Assembly (NCBI RefSeq): GCF_014195535.1 | Contig: NZ_JACIBY010000004.1 | Location: 188,522-252,521 of the forward strand | Direction: 5' to 3' | From: Runella defluvii | GTDB lineage: Bacteria > Bacteroidota > Bacteroidia > Cytophagales > Spirosomataceae | DNA length: 64,000 nucleotides | The notes under the pieces: model-generated | Seen by the model: only the letters and a program-made list of their open reading frames with translations | Databases searched by the model: none | Told to the model about the DNA's origin: nothing | Made by a program: the position numbers and the translations under genes | Part shown: one piece after another, positions 52,851 to 63,371 of the stretch | Layout of the letters: every line of letters begins with the position of its first letter | Numbering within the stretch: the stretch's first letter is position 1

Positions 52851-54284
52851 ATGCTACAAAAACAGCCATTTGTCACCTGTTTTCGCCTTTCAAAGTCGTT
52901 GCTTTTTTTACCCGTAGTTTGTTTTTTAGTATTAACGGGGTGTCAGCCATCCACCACCACGCAGCCCAAAGCACCTACTGAATCGTATAAACACACGAAC
53001 ATGGATATTCAGAGTGAAAAACATAGATCGACGGTTCACGTTCCCATCGAATTGTCGATTGCCGAACTGACGCGCCACCTCAATACACAAGTGCAAGGTT
53101 TGATTTATGAAGATAACGACCGCCAAGAAGGGTTTAAAATAAAAGTGTGGAAACGGGCGCTCATCGTAGCGGAAGCCCGTGATTCGCTATTGTACTATAC
53201 TGTTCCGCTGAAAATTTGGGGAGAAAAATCGTACCAAGTTTTAGGAATTACGGGTGCACAAGCGACCGAATTTCAAATCAATCTCAAATTTATGACGCGT
53301 TTTGGCGTTGACCCCGACTGGAAAGTACGTTCTCAGACGGTATCTGCGGGGTTTGATTGGGTAACCAAGCCGAGTATCAAAGTGGCTAACATCGAAATCC
53401 CAATTACGGGCATCATCAGCCGTAAAATTTCCGAAAACCTTGAGACATTTTCCAAGGCCATTGATAAAAACATCCAAGAGAGCATCGAAGTAAAACCATA
53501 CGTAGTGCAGGCATGGAACCTCATCAGAGAGCCGCGCCAATTGTCGGAAGAATACCGTACTTGGCTGGTTGTTACTCCGACGGACATTTTAATGACACCG
53601 TTTCAAGTTGATAAAGGAAAAATTAGCACAAGTATCGGCATCAGGGGCTTTACCCAAACCCTTACGGGGGAAAAGCCAACCATCAAACCTGCGACCGAAA
53701 TTCCTAATTTGATGATTGTGAAAGATATTCCCAAAGGCTTTCAGATTGGGTTAATTGGGGTGGTTCCTTACGAGGAAGCGTCGAAGCTGGCAGCCACGCA
53801 ATTTGTAGGAAAACGGTTTGATTTTAAAGAAGGAAAATACAAAATTGAGGTGACGAGTGTTGATATTTATGGTCAGAACGATAAGCTGATTATCAAATCG
53901 GGGGTGAAAGGAAGTATCAATGGCGTCATTTATTTAAAAGGGATTCCGCATTATGATGCAGCGTCACGAACGTTATCGTTAAAAAATGTTGATTATGATT
54001 TAGACACCAAGAATGTGTTATTGAAAACGGCCAACTGGCTCTTACAAGGAAAATTTGCCAAACAGATAGAACAGCAGTTTGTGTTTTCGGTAGGTGATCA
54101 GGTGGATGAAGCGCAAAAAGCTATTCGCCAACAGCTTACCAATCGGAAAGTGGCCAAAGGAGTTGCATTTGGAGGGCGATTAGACCGTCTCGACCCTGAT
54201 CAAGTCTATCTAACACCGACCTCTTTGGTGGCATTAATTGTGGCAAAAGGACAGATTGATGTCAAAATAGACGGCTTATTGTAG
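52851..54284 (+). CDS. DUF4403 family lipoprotein
   Basis: 477 residues from the ATG at 52851; a GTG at 52830 is also in frame. The signal ends in lipobox VLTGC. The mature protein has two long beta/helix repeats of the DUF4403 (TULIP-like lipid-binding) type: ISRKISENLETFSKAIDKNI and LLKTANWLLQGKFAKQIEQQ are the amphipathic parts. It probably sits at the outer or inner membrane and handles a lipid. The function of the family is not established. Confidence 0.85.
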   Translation: MLQKQPFVTCFRLSKSLLFLPVVCFLVLTGCQPSTTTQPKAPTESYKHTNMDIQSEKHRSTVHVPIELSIAELTRHLNTQVQGLIYEDNDRQEGFKIKVWKRALIVAEARDSLLYYTVPLKIWGEKSYQVLGITGAQATEFQINLKFMTRFGVDPDWKVRSQTVSAGFDWVTKPSIKVANIEIPITGIISRKISENLETFSKAIDKNIQESIEVKPYVVQAWNLIREPRQLSEEYRTWLVVTPTDILMTPFQVDKGKISTSIGIRGFTQTLTGEKPTIKPATEIPNLMIVKDIPKGFQIGLIGVVPYEEASKLAATQFVGKRFDFKEGKYKIEVTSVDIYGQNDKLIIKSGVKGSINGVIYLKGIPHYDAASRTLSLKNVDYDLDTKNVLLKTANWLLQGKFAKQIEQQFVFSVGDQVDEAQKAIRQQLTNRKVAKGVAFGGRLDRLDPDQVYLTPTSLVALIVAKGQIDVKIDGLL

Positions 54285-54359
54285 GGTAAAAAGCGCCCCT
54301 ATTCATGGTATTTACGATTTTTTTCTTTTTATTTGATTTTTAAAGAGGCGAACTCTTTA

Positions 54360-54367
54360 TAGCTTTG
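54360..54367 (+). promoter_or_regulatory. -7 promoter element of rnpB
   Basis: TAGCTTTG fits TANNTTTG and lies 7-9 bases before the predicted 5' end of the RNase P RNA. A TTTG at 54332-54335 is spaced by 24 bp, longer than the usual 19. Confidence 0.5.
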
Positions 54368-54373
54368 TACCCG

Positions 54374-54787
54374 ATAGCGTTATCGAGGCCGTCTTATCGT
54401 TCTGCTCTCGCTTAGGTTGAAAGCAGGAAGGAAAGTCCGGACAGCGCAGAGTACCGTACTTCCTAACGGGAAGGCAAATAGTTGGCGACGGCTATTTGAC
54501 AGCAAGTGCAACAGAAAATAAACTACCGTTTCTGAATAAGAAATGGAAAAGGTGAAAAGGTGGAGTAAAAGCCCACCGCTCGGCTGGCGACAGACGGGGC
54601 ACGGTAAACCTTACGGGCTGAAAGACCAAATAAGTGTCGATTTTAGAGCTACTCGTTCTAATTCTCTTCGGAGGTGTCGGCATGGGTAGGTTGATAGATT
54701 TCAACGGCAACGTTGAAGCCAGATAAATGATAAGATTGTCAAGTTAAATTGATAAACAGAATCCGGCTTATAGGCCCGATTACGCTA
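54374..54787 (+). ncRNA. rnpB: RNase P RNA, type A
   Basis: P1 is AGCGTTATCGAGGCC (54376-54390) pairing with GGCCCGATTACGCT (54773-54786). P4 is formed by AGGAAAGTCCGGAC at 54427-54440 with ACAGAATCCGGCTTAT at 54757-54772, the two universally conserved parts. The middle has CRII/III-like GGTAAACC and the Bacteroidota form of the J regions. It is the catalytic RNA that removes tRNA 5' leaders. No T-run follows the 3' end closely, so it may be processed. Confidence 0.93.
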
Positions 54788-54839
54788 TTAAAAAAAAAGT
54801 TTTGTAATACTATTTTGCAGTAAACAACACTCATTGCCC

Positions 54840-56408
54840 ATGAAAAAAATTAATTTACTGTCCACTCTATTTTTGTTATCGTTGGCTGTAGCAAAGACCA
54901 ATGCGCAGTCGCCTAGCCCTAAAAGCGCGGGCTACGAAGGTCCAAACAAGTTAAATACATGGGCACTTACAATTACCCCGGCTCTTACCCAATTTTATGG
55001 GGATCTTCGTCAGTATGATTTTAAACTCGGCCCCGAAGAACATTTGACGGGTGGCCTTGGGCTTGCACTCCACAAGCAAGTAACGCCTATTTTTGGCGCT
55101 AGTCTCAATTTTTGGACTGGCAACCTGAATGGTTCAAAAGAGCGTATTTACAATGCCCATTTTGAAAGCAAAGGGTTTTTACAAACCACAATCAACGCCC
55201 ACGCAAACCTCAAGCCGATTTTGTTTGGATACAATAAGCTGAAACGCTGGAAGTGGGATGTGTATGCTGGGTATGGCTACATGTGGTTCAACTCGCGGGT
55301 GTATCGCTTAGGTACTGGCAAATCCGTTGAATTGATTCGTACCAATACCAACCGAAGCTCTAAAACAGCAGGTGAGTGGGAACGCGACGGTTCGACTTAT
55401 ACCCGTGAAATTGTTTTCCCAATCGGTTCGGCCATTCATTTTGAAGCATCTCCTCGAATCGACATTGGGTTAGACTTTACCCTCAATCACGTAAATACGG
55501 AGAAATTAGACGTAACTTACGGTGGCGGTGGTTCAGAACAATATCCTCGTCAAGATATTTGGTTGTTTAGAAAAGGCGACTCAAAATTAGACAAGTGGGG
55601 AAGCGTTGGCCTCTCTCTAACGTATAAAATAGGCAAGAATGCTGTGATGGCGAAAAAAGATGCCAAAGGAAACTGGGTGCATGACCCTGCCAAAGGCCGC
55701 TACCACTTGCGCTACACCAACCCATTGGATTTGATTGCGCCGCCGTATAATCCTACCATGAACGACGCGGACTCGATTGCTAAAGCAAATATGCCTAAGC
55801 CAGTTGATCCACGCTTGTTTACCGATACAGATGGTGATGGTGTCGCTGACTTGTTTGATAAAGAACCGAATACACCAGCCAACAGCATCGTGTCTGGAGG
55901 TGGGGTTGCGATGGATTTGGAAAAATACGTGAAAGACATCATTGCGAAAAATTTGCCTAAAGAAGAGTGCGAAGCGATGTTTGGTAATATTGAGTTTGAT
56001 ACTGATAAAGCCATCATCAAAGACCCTTCTCAGCAAATCTTGAAGCAAGTGATTGACCTCTTGAACGTGCGTCCAAACTGCCGCGCGGTGATTGTAGGCC
56101 ATACCGATGCCCGTGCGTCTGATAATTATAACTTCCAGTTGTCGAAGCGTCGGGTGGAAGCTGCTAAACGTTATTTGATTCGTAACGGTATGCAAGACCC
56201 AAGCCGCGTATTGGTAGAATACTACGGAGAGTTACGCCCAGTGTCAGATAATAAGTCAGTGGAAGGAATGAGCCGTAACCGTCGGGTAGAGATTCGTATT
56301 TTGCCAATGAACTCCATTCGTTCTTCTTATCCTGCAGGTTTCCGTACGGGTAAAAAGAAAGATCAAGAGCCTGGTAAAGTAGCCAAAGAGCCTAGAAAGA
56401 AGAAATAA
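54840..56408 (+). CDS. OmpA-family outer-membrane protein
   Basis: 522 residues from the ATG at 54840 (MKKINLLSTLFLLSL...); a TTG two codons upstream is also open. Signal peptide, then a ~300-residue N-terminal barrel-like region (FYGDLRQYDFKLGPEEH, GLGLALHKQVTPIFGASLNF), TSP3-like Ca-binding DTDGDGVADLFDKEPNTP, and a C-terminal OmpA domain that binds peptidoglycan (FDTDKAIIKDPSQQILKQV; ILVGHTDARASDNYN-type HTD; LSKRRVEAAKRYLI; MSRNRRVEI). It likely tethers the outer membrane to the wall. Confidence 0.92.
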   Translation: MKKINLLSTLFLLSLAVAKTNAQSPSPKSAGYEGPNKLNTWALTITPALTQFYGDLRQYDFKLGPEEHLTGGLGLALHKQVTPIFGASLNFWTGNLNGSKERIYNAHFESKGFLQTTINAHANLKPILFGYNKLKRWKWDVYAGYGYMWFNSRVYRLGTGKSVELIRTNTNRSSKTAGEWERDGSTYTREIVFPIGSAIHFEASPRIDIGLDFTLNHVNTEKLDVTYGGGGSEQYPRQDIWLFRKGDSKLDKWGSVGLSLTYKIGKNAVMAKKDAKGNWVHDPAKGRYHLRYTNPLDLIAPPYNPTMNDADSIAKANMPKPVDPRLFTDTDGDGVADLFDKEPNTPANSIVSGGGVAMDLEKYVKDIIAKNLPKEECEAMFGNIEFDTDKAIIKDPSQQILKQVIDLLNVRPNCRAVIVGHTDARASDNYNFQLSKRRVEAAKRYLIRNGMQDPSRVLVEYYGELRPVSDNKSVEGMSRNRRVEIRILPMNSIRSSYPAGFRTGKKKDQEPGKVAKEPRKKK

Positions 56409-56436
56409 TCGGTAACGATTCTTATAAAAATAACGG

Positions 56437-56475
56437 ATGGGCATTGCTTTTGAAGCAATGCCCATTTTGTTTTTT
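56437..56475 (+). terminator. Terminator of the OmpA-family gene
   Basis: ATGGGCATTGCTT pairs perfectly with AAGCAATGCCCAT (56437-56449, 56453-56465) around a 3-base loop, followed by TTTTGTTTTTT. The T-run also contains the -33 element of the next promoter. Confidence 0.9.
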
Positions 56476-56496
56476 AAGGAAAATCGCATACTTTTG
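56466..56496 (+). promoter_or_regulatory. Canonical Bacteroidota promoter of rpsP-rimM-trmD
   Basis: TTTG (56466-56469), spacer of exactly 19, TACTTTTG (56489-56496) matching TANNTTTG. It lies 57 bp upstream of the rpsP ATG and overlaps the tail of the preceding terminator. Confidence 0.85.
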
Positions 56497-56552
56497 CGCC
56501 CACGTTACACACGAAGGACGTGTTCCTTCATATAGTAAACTGAACAAAAACA

Positions 56553-57071
56553 ATGGTAAGAATTCGTTTAGCGCGTCGCGGACGCAAAAAAGGAGCAATG
56601 TACGACATCGTCGTAGCAGATGCTAAAGCACCACGTGATGGTCGTTTCATTGAAAAATTGGGTACGTACAACCCAATTGCTAACCCTGCAAAAGTTGTTT
56701 TGAACGTTGATAAGGCGGTAAAATGGCTTTTAAACGGTGCTCAACCTACAGATACAACTCGCGCGCTTTTGAGCCACGAAGGTGTAATGTTGCGTAAGCA
56801 CTTGCAAGTAGGGGTAAGAAAAGGGGCAATCACTCAAGAAGTTGCTGATGCTCGTTTTGAAGCTTGGAAACAAGAAAAAGCTTCACGTAATGATGCCAAA
56901 TCTGACGGCTTGACTCAAAAACAAGCAGACGAGAAATTGGCAAAACTAGATGCAGAACGCAAAGTGAATGAAGCACGTGCGGCCGCTATTGCAAAGAAAA
57001 ACGCAGTGGCAGTAGCAGAAGTTGAGGCAGCAGCCGAAGAGGCAGCCCCAGCCGAAGGAGCAGCTGAATAA
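56553..57071 (+). CDS. rpsP: 30S ribosomal protein S16
   Basis: 172 residues. The S16 core (residues 1-80) begins [20 protein letters not shown] and includes [13 protein letters not shown], binding 16S rRNA in the 30S body. The C-terminal 90 residues are a Lys/Ala/Glu-rich extension ([20 protein letters not shown]), common in Bacteroidota S16. First gene of the cluster with rimM and trmD. Confidence 0.96.
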   Translation: MVRIRLARRGRKKGAMYDIVVADAKAPRDGRFIEKLGTYNPIANPAKVVLNVDKAVKWLLNGAQPTDTTRALLSHEGVMLRKHLQVGVRKGAITQEVADARFEAWKQEKASRNDAKSDGLTQKQADEKLAKLDAERKVNEARAAAIAKKNAVAVAEVEAAAEEAAPAEGAAE

Positions 57072-57085
57072 TTTTCTCTTTTTAC

Positions 57086-57126
57086 AAATGGTATGGGTCT
57101 ATTCGTTTAGCCCCATACCATTTTTT
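57086..57126 (+). terminator. Attenuator-type terminator between rpsP and rimM
   Basis: AAATGGTATGGG (57086-57097) pairs with CCCATACCATTT (57112-57123), 14-base loop, then TTTG. It would let only part of the transcripts go on to rimM-trmD, fitting the much higher need for S16. Confidence 0.8.
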
Positions 57127-57140
57127 GTTTTTTAGACATC

Positions 57141-57713
57141 ATGCAGCACAACGATTGTTTTCAACTAGGGCACGTCACTCGTACCCATGGGACGAAGGGG
57201 GAGGTGGTTATCTTCTTAGACGTTGACTTTCCTGACGACTACGAGCAGATGGAGTCTGTCTTTGTCGAAATAAAAGGACAGTTAATTCCTTACTTTATCC
57301 AACAAATCAACATTCAACGGGGAAATAAAGCCATCGTGAAGTTTGAAGATATTCATTCCATCGAACAGGCTACTCCGCTGATTAATTGCCCACTATTCTT
57401 GCCAGAAGATACCCTTGATGAGCTGGATGGGTCGAAGTTTTACTACCACGAAATTGTTGGTTTTAGAATTATAGACGCTACTTTGGGCGCCTTAGGCTTG
57501 GTGACAACTGTCTATACCATGGCTACCCAAGACCTGATTGCGATGGAGTATCAGGGACAAGAAGTGCTCATTCCCGTCAATGATGACATTATCAAAGGCG
57601 TAAATCGCCAAGAAAAAGTGATGAATGTGAGCCTTCCCGAGGGTTTGGTGGATGTTTATACCGAAGGAACGAACGCCGTCGCTGATGACGATGATAGTGA
57701 AATAGAAGATTAG
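57141..57713 (+). CDS. rimM: 16S rRNA processing protein RimM
   Basis: 190 residues. The N-terminal RimM domain shows [20 protein letters not shown]; the PRC-barrel-like C-terminal domain includes [20 protein letters not shown], then [20 protein letters not shown] and [14 protein letters not shown]. It helps 30S maturation, acting near S19. Last residues DDDDSEIED are acidic. It lies between rpsP and trmD as in most bacteria. Confidence 0.95.
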   Translation: MQHNDCFQLGHVTRTHGTKGEVVIFLDVDFPDDYEQMESVFVEIKGQLIPYFIQQINIQRGNKAIVKFEDIHSIEQATPLINCPLFLPEDTLDELDGSKFYYHEIVGFRIIDATLGALGLVTTVYTMATQDLIAMEYQGQEVLIPVNDDIIKGVNRQEKVMNVSLPEGLVDVYTEGTNAVADDDDSEIED

Positions 57714-57744
57714 TCGCCTACTAAAAGTTGTAAGAAATATACCT

Positions 57745-58419
57745 ATGCGCATTGACATCATCACTTGTTTGCCTCGTTTGTTAGACAGTTTTTTTGAACA
57801 CTCTATTTTGAAACGTGCCCAAGAGGGTGGGCATGTAGAGGTGGTTGTGCACGACCTGCGTGACTATAGTCTTAACAAACAACGCCAAGTGGATGATTAT
57901 GCGTTTGGAGGTGGCGCTGGAATGGTGCTCACCATCGAGCCCATTGCGCGCTGTATTCGAAAACTTCAGAGCGAACGCACCTACGATGAGGTGATTTACG
58001 TAACGCCAGATGGCGAGCGCCTCAACCAAAAAACATCAAACCGACTGTCGCTTACCGAAAATCTAATCATTCTTTGTGGGCACTACAAAGGGGTAGATGA
58101 GCGGGTGAGAACGCATTTTATTACCAAAGAAATTAGCATTGGAGATTATGTACTGTCGGGTGGCGAGTTGGCTGCCTGTGTCATTGCTGATTCAATTATT
58201 CGCCTTATTCCAGGGGTTTTAAACGACGAAACCTCCGCCCTTACCGATTCTTTTCAAGATAATTTATTGGCGCCCCCTGTTTATACGCGCCCTGCCGATT
58301 TTGAAGGCTGGAAAGTTCCCGACATTCTACTTTCGGGCCACGAAGCCAAAATCTCTGATTGGCGCTTTCAGCAATCGTTGGAACGCACTCAAGCGCGGCG
58401 CCCCGACCTTCTGCCTTAA
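57745..58419 (+). CDS. trmD: tRNA (guanine37-N1)-methyltransferase
   Basis: 224 residues, a SPOUT-class enzyme: [20 protein letters not shown], the [16 protein letters not shown] motif, [11 protein letters not shown], and the trefoil knot [17 protein letters not shown] and [20 protein letters not shown]. It methylates G37 of tRNA to prevent frameshifting. RimM stop is 31 bp before its start. Confidence 0.96.
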   Translation: MRIDIITCLPRLLDSFFEHSILKRAQEGGHVEVVVHDLRDYSLNKQRQVDDYAFGGGAGMVLTIEPIARCIRKLQSERTYDEVIYVTPDGERLNQKTSNRLSLTENLIILCGHYKGVDERVRTHFITKEISIGDYVLSGGELAACVIADSIIRLIPGVLNDETSALTDSFQDNLLAPPVYTRPADFEGWKVPDILLSGHEAKISDWRFQQSLERTQARRPDLLP

Positions 58420-58693
58420 ATAAATGGCACAAAATTTGTGGACTGTACCTGTACATTCTATTTTGATACTTATACTTTTGGTGAAAATAAAGTATAATAT
58501 ATAACTTCTTGTATTTGAGGGTGTTGCCTCTGTCTTTCTCTTTTTGGTATAGTTTTTGTCCTAAAAATAGGGACGTTAAAGTGGTATAATGCCACCTGAA
58601 AGAAAACCATTTTTTTAGAAAAATTTTCTTTTGGTTGCTGTTATATAGCTTCATCGTGAGTGCTTTGTTTAACAGTACTTACTCTACTCTATT

Positions 58694-61600
58694 ATGTTGT
58701 TTCTTTACAAGCCCTATTTAAGGCTTCGCATTCATGCGTGCCTTGTTGCTCGTCGCTCTTCAAGAAATTTGAGTATTGGATGGATGTTGTCCGTACTTAT
58801 AAGCTCACTTCCTTTTTTCGCGACTGCGCAAAATCCACTTTCCAGTGTGGGGAAGTTTAATATTTTTACCCAAGGGAATGCTACATTGACAACCAACGAA
58901 AGTGAAGGCCCCGTCGCTATCGGGGGCAACTTGACCGTGGGAGGTAATTACCAAATAACGACGGTCAATGTGGGTGACTTGAAGGTAGGGAATATACCAA
59001 TTGGGCTTGTAGTAGGTGGTGGAGTGACGCTGACTTCTGGGCAGTTGCAAATGAATACCCAAGGATACGTTAAAATAGGGAATTGTACTGGTTTAACGGT
59101 TTGGTATAAAGATAATAACGACGCTTTTTCGCCAATACGTATCACCAAAAATACGGAAGGGTATGCTTCGCCAAGTAGCTGGATTCAAATTAATACGCAA
59201 GCGGACGGCTGGGCTGGATATGCCCAACCTAACCAAGTAAGCAGTACCAACAACCCCGTTTGTGAAACTACTTCTATCAATTTTGCATCTGCGTTTACTA
59301 CGCTAAAGGCCAATTCCTCGTCGCTTGCGCAATGCCAAGGGACGAATGTCGTAACGGAGAATGCTAATGGGGATGTTTTGACGAGTATTTCGGGACAAAA
59401 CCTATACTTAGATTTGCCTGCAAGTCCGATTGCTGGCAAGCCCCGTATTTGGAATGTATCGGGAGCGGATTTGAACGCCATCAATGAACTGAATTTACGC
59501 TTTACGCCTACGGCAAGTGAACCCCTCGTTATTAATGTATCGACGGGTACTTCCTTTACTTGGAATGTGAAAAACCAAAATGTGGGCGCGGCGATGAAGT
59601 ATATTATTTGGAACTTCCCTAGCGCAACAACGCTCAATATCGAAGGAAACGCAACCATTGAAGGGAGTATTCTAGCGCCTAATGCCGCTGTGGTGAAAAC
59701 GGCCAACCAATCAAATATTCAGGGACAATTGGTGGGGCAGTCTTTTGTGCATTCGGGAGGCGAAATGCACCATTACCCCTTTGAGGGAAATGTTGACTGC
59801 GGAGTTGTGACTTGTGTAAAGCCCAACGCAGGAAAAGATACAACAATTTGTGTGACGTCAATTCAGTTGAAAACACCAGCTTCGGACGAAGTTTGGGCGT
59901 TTCTTTCTTCAAATAATAACACTGCCGCCACCATTTTTACCACGGGCTTGGCTACTGGTTTGACGGTTTCGGGGCAATATAGATTTGTCCTTAGAAGACA
60001 ATCTGACGCCAACTGTAGCGATACCATCGTTGTGACCAAATCGAGCTTTTTGTTGCCAACCATTACCGATAAGTCGATTTGCCCAGGAGAAAACCTGACT
60101 TTTGGTTACCAAGGGCTGTCGAATGTCAGTTACTTATGGAGCACGGGCGCAACCTCAGCCACGATTACCGTAAGCCCTACCCAAACCACCGATTACCGTG
60201 TGGCAGTTACATCTTCATCAACGGGCTGTGTATTTAGAGATACGATTCAAGTGGCGGTTTCGCCCAAACCAAATGCGGGACAAGACATCACTGTTTGTGA
60301 AACTACGGCCAAGGTAGTGGCGGCAGGTACGGGTGAAACATGGTCGTTTTTGTCTTTCAACGACCCTAATAATAGTTCAAACACCGACGTCGCGACCATT
60401 GACGCACAGGGTAATATCGCAAGTTTGGATAAAAGAGGTTTCTATCGGTTTGTATTGACCAACAGCAGTGGTTGTACAGATACCATACGAGTTCAAAAAA
60501 CGACGGTCGTTGTGCCCGAAATCCAGCTGAATCCAATTTGTCCAGGCACTCAATTGACTTTTGGATATACCGATAGTACAAATTTCTCTTACGCTTGGAA
60601 TACGGGGGTAACCACTGCGCGCATTACGGTACAGCCTTTGGTGACAACCGATTATTACGTCACTGTCACGTCGTTGCAGACCCAATGTACAGGCAAAGAT
60701 ACAATCACCGTCACGGTGCTTCCTGCGCCAAAACTTACTTTGGTGTCGTCGGTTTGTTCGTCCGATACGTCAAAATATACGACCACTGTTACCGTTGACA
60801 ATGGGGCAGTCGTTACGTCAAACGCAGGTTTTGTCAGCGGAAGTGGCACGACCTTCACTGTCACAGTTGGAAGCGATACAACACAATACACCATCACGGC
60901 AACCCTAAACGGATGTCGGACTCGTCTCACGGTAAATAAACCCATTTGTAGTGCTAACTGCCCACCGATAGCAGCCCCTGTCGCATCCAGCGTAGCAATT
61001 TGTGTAGGCACAACAGCTACTTTAACAGCGTCCAATTGTGCGACGGGTACCGTGCCAAAATGGTACGATTCGGCGGCACTAACGACGGAGGTTGGCAGTG
61101 GGGTTAGCTTCACAACGCCTGTTTTGACACAGGCCCGCAATTATTACGTTGCTTGTGTTAGTTCAACAGCGTCCACTTGTAAAAGCACAGGAGTACAGGT
61201 TGGGGTAACAATGAAACCTTACCCTACTTTCAGTGGCGTTATTGCCAATTGTGCCGCGGGTAATTCAATATACTCAATTACCATTACTTCTACGGGTACT
61301 GTGACGGTAAGCTCACCGTCAGGAACTACCATCACGGGAACAGGAACTTATACCATTTCAAACGTAACCGCAGGGCAGAATCTGGTCTTGACTTCTACGT
61401 TGAATGGCTGTACAAAAGATACGACTATCATTGCTCCTAACTGTGCTTGTATTCCAACGACTCCGACGGCATTGGCGGCAAACGTGGGAATTTGTGAAGG
61501 AGTGGCTATTCCTACCCCGACTTTTACCGCATTGGTAGGTGCAAATACGACAGTAGATTGGTATAGTGCAGCCACTGGAGGAACGCTTTTAGCTTCTAAT

Positions 61601-63331
61601 ACGCTCACATTCAGTGTTACAGCGGTTGGTACTTATTATATGCAGGCCAAAAGCACAGCCTCAGGTTGTAACAATGAAGTAAACGGAGTACGCATTCCAG
61701 TGACGTTGGCCATTAGTCCTAAACCGACGTTTACGGTGCAAGCGAAAAACCCTATTTGCCAAGGTGGGACTGCTTTGAATAATGGAAGTGTGGCACTTAC
61801 GTCGGCTACAGTGGGTCAGTTCTTTGCTTTTAATACCACAGGAGCAGGAACCCTACCAACGGCAGCGTCGGAAGGTACTGAAATCAGCAGCTTACCCACG
61901 ACTATTGCCCAAAATATTGCCAATACAACTGCCTCAACTACCTATTATGTGCGGGTATTTAGCAACGAAGGTTGTTACAAAGACACCTCGGTGGTGGTAA
62001 ATCCTACCCCATGCGTGGGCAACTGCCCAACCATTACGGCGGTTGATGCTACCGATACACTTTGCTCGGGCTATTATGGTGAGGGTATAACAGTTCAGGT
62101 TTCAGATACCTCTAAAGTAGTGCGTTTTGTTTACTTTGCTTCTCAGCAAACGGGTACAAGCATGTATTCGGGCGGAACACTTATTCAAGAAGTAAAACCA
62201 CAAGGTTCGTTGGTAAGTGCGCCAAATGGTCTTCCTGGCCTACAATTGCCCGCCAATAACGGTACAGCTCCAATCAAATACTATGTCTATGCCATTTTGA
62301 GTACACCGCCAACGAATGTGCCAAATTGCCTGCCGTTTGCCGAAAAAGTATATACAATCCTGCCGTTGCCCAAGTTTGAGCTGGATTCGATTCCTGCTTG
62401 TACGGGAGATACGACTTACACGGTTACGCTCAAGATTCCGAGCCAAGGTACCTACACTGTCACAGTGGCTACTGGTGTAGCAAGCATCGGAAATGGCCCA
62501 ATTCCAGTAGGAATTACCCAGACGCTTACAGGCGTTGCGGGTGGAGGTCAAATGACCAGTTTGCAATTAAAAACAACGGGTGGTAACATCATTTTTGTAC
62601 AAGATGCCAATGGATGTGCAGCGGCGGCGGTAGCGCCTTCGCCATCATTTAAGCCATGCGAAGGGGCATACGACCTTGCGCTTAGTAAATCTATTGATAA
62701 AAAAGTGGCACGAATAGGGGATAACCTTACTTACACCATAAAGGTATGGAACGAGGGGCAGTCAACGGCTACCAATGTTTCGGTCAAAGATAGCCTAAAC
62801 GCAGGTGTTGAGTACGTCACTTATGCCTCTGCTACTGGAAATTATGACTTTAACAGCAAAACATGGACAATTGGCTCAATCGCGCCAGGAGATACGGCGG
62901 TGCTTTTATTGGTTGTCAAAGTAGTGGCACAAGGCGTGTGGTTTAATACCGCTGAGATATGTACCATGACTGAAAAAGACAAAGATTCAACACCCTGCAA
63001 TGGCAATACAGAAGAAGATGATATTGACAGTGAGTGTTTTACGGTGCCATTGGAGGTTTGTCTAGGTGATGCGATTCAAGCATCTATTCCTGAAAAATAC
63101 AAAAATGTACAATGGTTTAAAGATGGTGGACAAACGCCCGTGGCTACTGGAAATGCTATTCTTATCACAGAACCAGGTACTTATACCTTTACGGCCTCGT
63201 CAAATGCCTGCCCTGCCGATGGGTGTTGTCCCATCATTGTTGAAGCCAGCAACAACTGCTGTCCTGCTGATTTGTGCGTGCCATTCACGATTAAACAAAC
63301 CAAAAAAGGCGGTGTGCCCATCAAAAAGTAA
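58694..63331 (+). CDS. Large secreted choice-of-anchor A / DUF11 surface protein
   Basis: 1,545 residues. Signal (WMLSVLISSLPFFATAQ), choice-of-anchor A (collagen-binding-like) domain about 53-370 (FNIFTQGNATLTTNESEGPV, AIGGNLTVGGNYQ), then repeated Cys-Ig-like modules with DTTICVTSIQL, TYLWSTGATSATITVSP-type and NCPPIAAPVASS, and near 1330-1430 a DUF11 repeat domain (YDLALSKSIDKKVARIGDNL). The C-terminus ends CCPADLCVPFTIKQTKKGG without a type A T9SS tail, a form shared by Spirosomaceae surface proteins. Likely adhesion or matrix function. Preceding 58420-58693 holds no gene. Confidence 0.88.
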   Translation: MLFLYKPYLRLRIHACLVARRSSRNLSIGWMLSVLISSLPFFATAQNPLSSVGKFNIFTQGNATLTTNESEGPVAIGGNLTVGGNYQITTVNVGDLKVGNIPIGLVVGGGVTLTSGQLQMNTQGYVKIGNCTGLTVWYKDNNDAFSPIRITKNTEGYASPSSWIQINTQADGWAGYAQPNQVSSTNNPVCETTSINFASAFTTLKANSSSLAQCQGTNVVTENANGDVLTSISGQNLYLDLPASPIAGKPRIWNVSGADLNAINELNLRFTPTASEPLVINVSTGTSFTWNVKNQNVGAAMKYIIWNFPSATTLNIEGNATIEGSILAPNAAVVKTANQSNIQGQLVGQSFVHSGGEMHHYPFEGNVDCGVVTCVKPNAGKDTTICVTSIQLKTPASDEVWAFLSSNNNTAATIFTTGLATGLTVSGQYRFVLRRQSDANCSDTIVVTKSSFLLPTITDKSICPGENLTFGYQGLSNVSYLWSTGATSATITVSPTQTTDYRVAVTSSSTGCVFRDTIQVAVSPKPNAGQDITVCETTAKVVAAGTGETWSFLSFNDPNNSSNTDVATIDAQGNIASLDKRGFYRFVLTNSSGCTDTIRVQKTTVVVPEIQLNPICPGTQLTFGYTDSTNFSYAWNTGVTTARITVQPLVTTDYYVTVTSLQTQCTGKDTITVTVLPAPKLTLVSSVCSSDTSKYTTTVTVDNGAVVTSNAGFVSGSGTTFTVTVGSDTTQYTITATLNGCRTRLTVNKPICSANCPPIAAPVASSVAICVGTTATLTASNCATGTVPKWYDSAALTTEVGSGVSFTTPVLTQARNYYVACVSSTASTCKSTGVQVGVTMKPYPTFSGVIANCAAGNSIYSITITSTGTVTVSSPSGTTITGTGTYTISNVTAGQNLVLTSTLNGCTKDTTIIAPNCACIPTTPTALAANVGICEGVAIPTPTFTALVGANTTVDWYSAATGGTLLASNTLTFSVTAVGTYYMQAKSTASGCNNEVNGVRIPVTLAISPKPTFTVQAKNPICQGGTALNNGSVALTSATVGQFFAFNTTGAGTLPTAASEGTEISSLPTTIAQNIANTTASTTYYVRVFSNEGCYKDTSVVVNPTPCVGNCPTITAVDATDTLCSGYYGEGITVQVSDTSKVVRFVYFASQQTGTSMYSGGTLIQEVKPQGSLVSAPNGLPGLQLPANNGTAPIKYYVYAILSTPPTNVPNCLPFAEKVYTILPLPKFELDSIPACTGDTTYTVTLKIPSQGTYTVTVATGVASIGNGPIPVGITQTLTGVAGGGQMTSLQLKTTGGNIIFVQDANGCAAAAVAPSPSFKPCEGAYDLALSKSIDKKVARIGDNLTYTIKVWNEGQSTATNVSVKDSLNAGVEYVTYASATGNYDFNSKTWTIGSIAPGDTAVLLLVVKVVAQGVWFNTAEICTMTEKDKDSTPCNGNTEEDDIDSECFTVPLEVCLGDAIQASIPEKYKNVQWFKDGGQTPVATGNAILITEPGTYTFTASSNACPADGCCPIIVEASNNCCPADLCVPFTIKQTKKGGVPIKK

Positions 63332-63371
63332 TAAATCTACTGCTCTATAATACATCTAAATTTTACGCCCC

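Noticed and set aside
54492-54710. Minus-strand 72-codon frame
   Set aside because: Lies inside the RNase P RNA gene.
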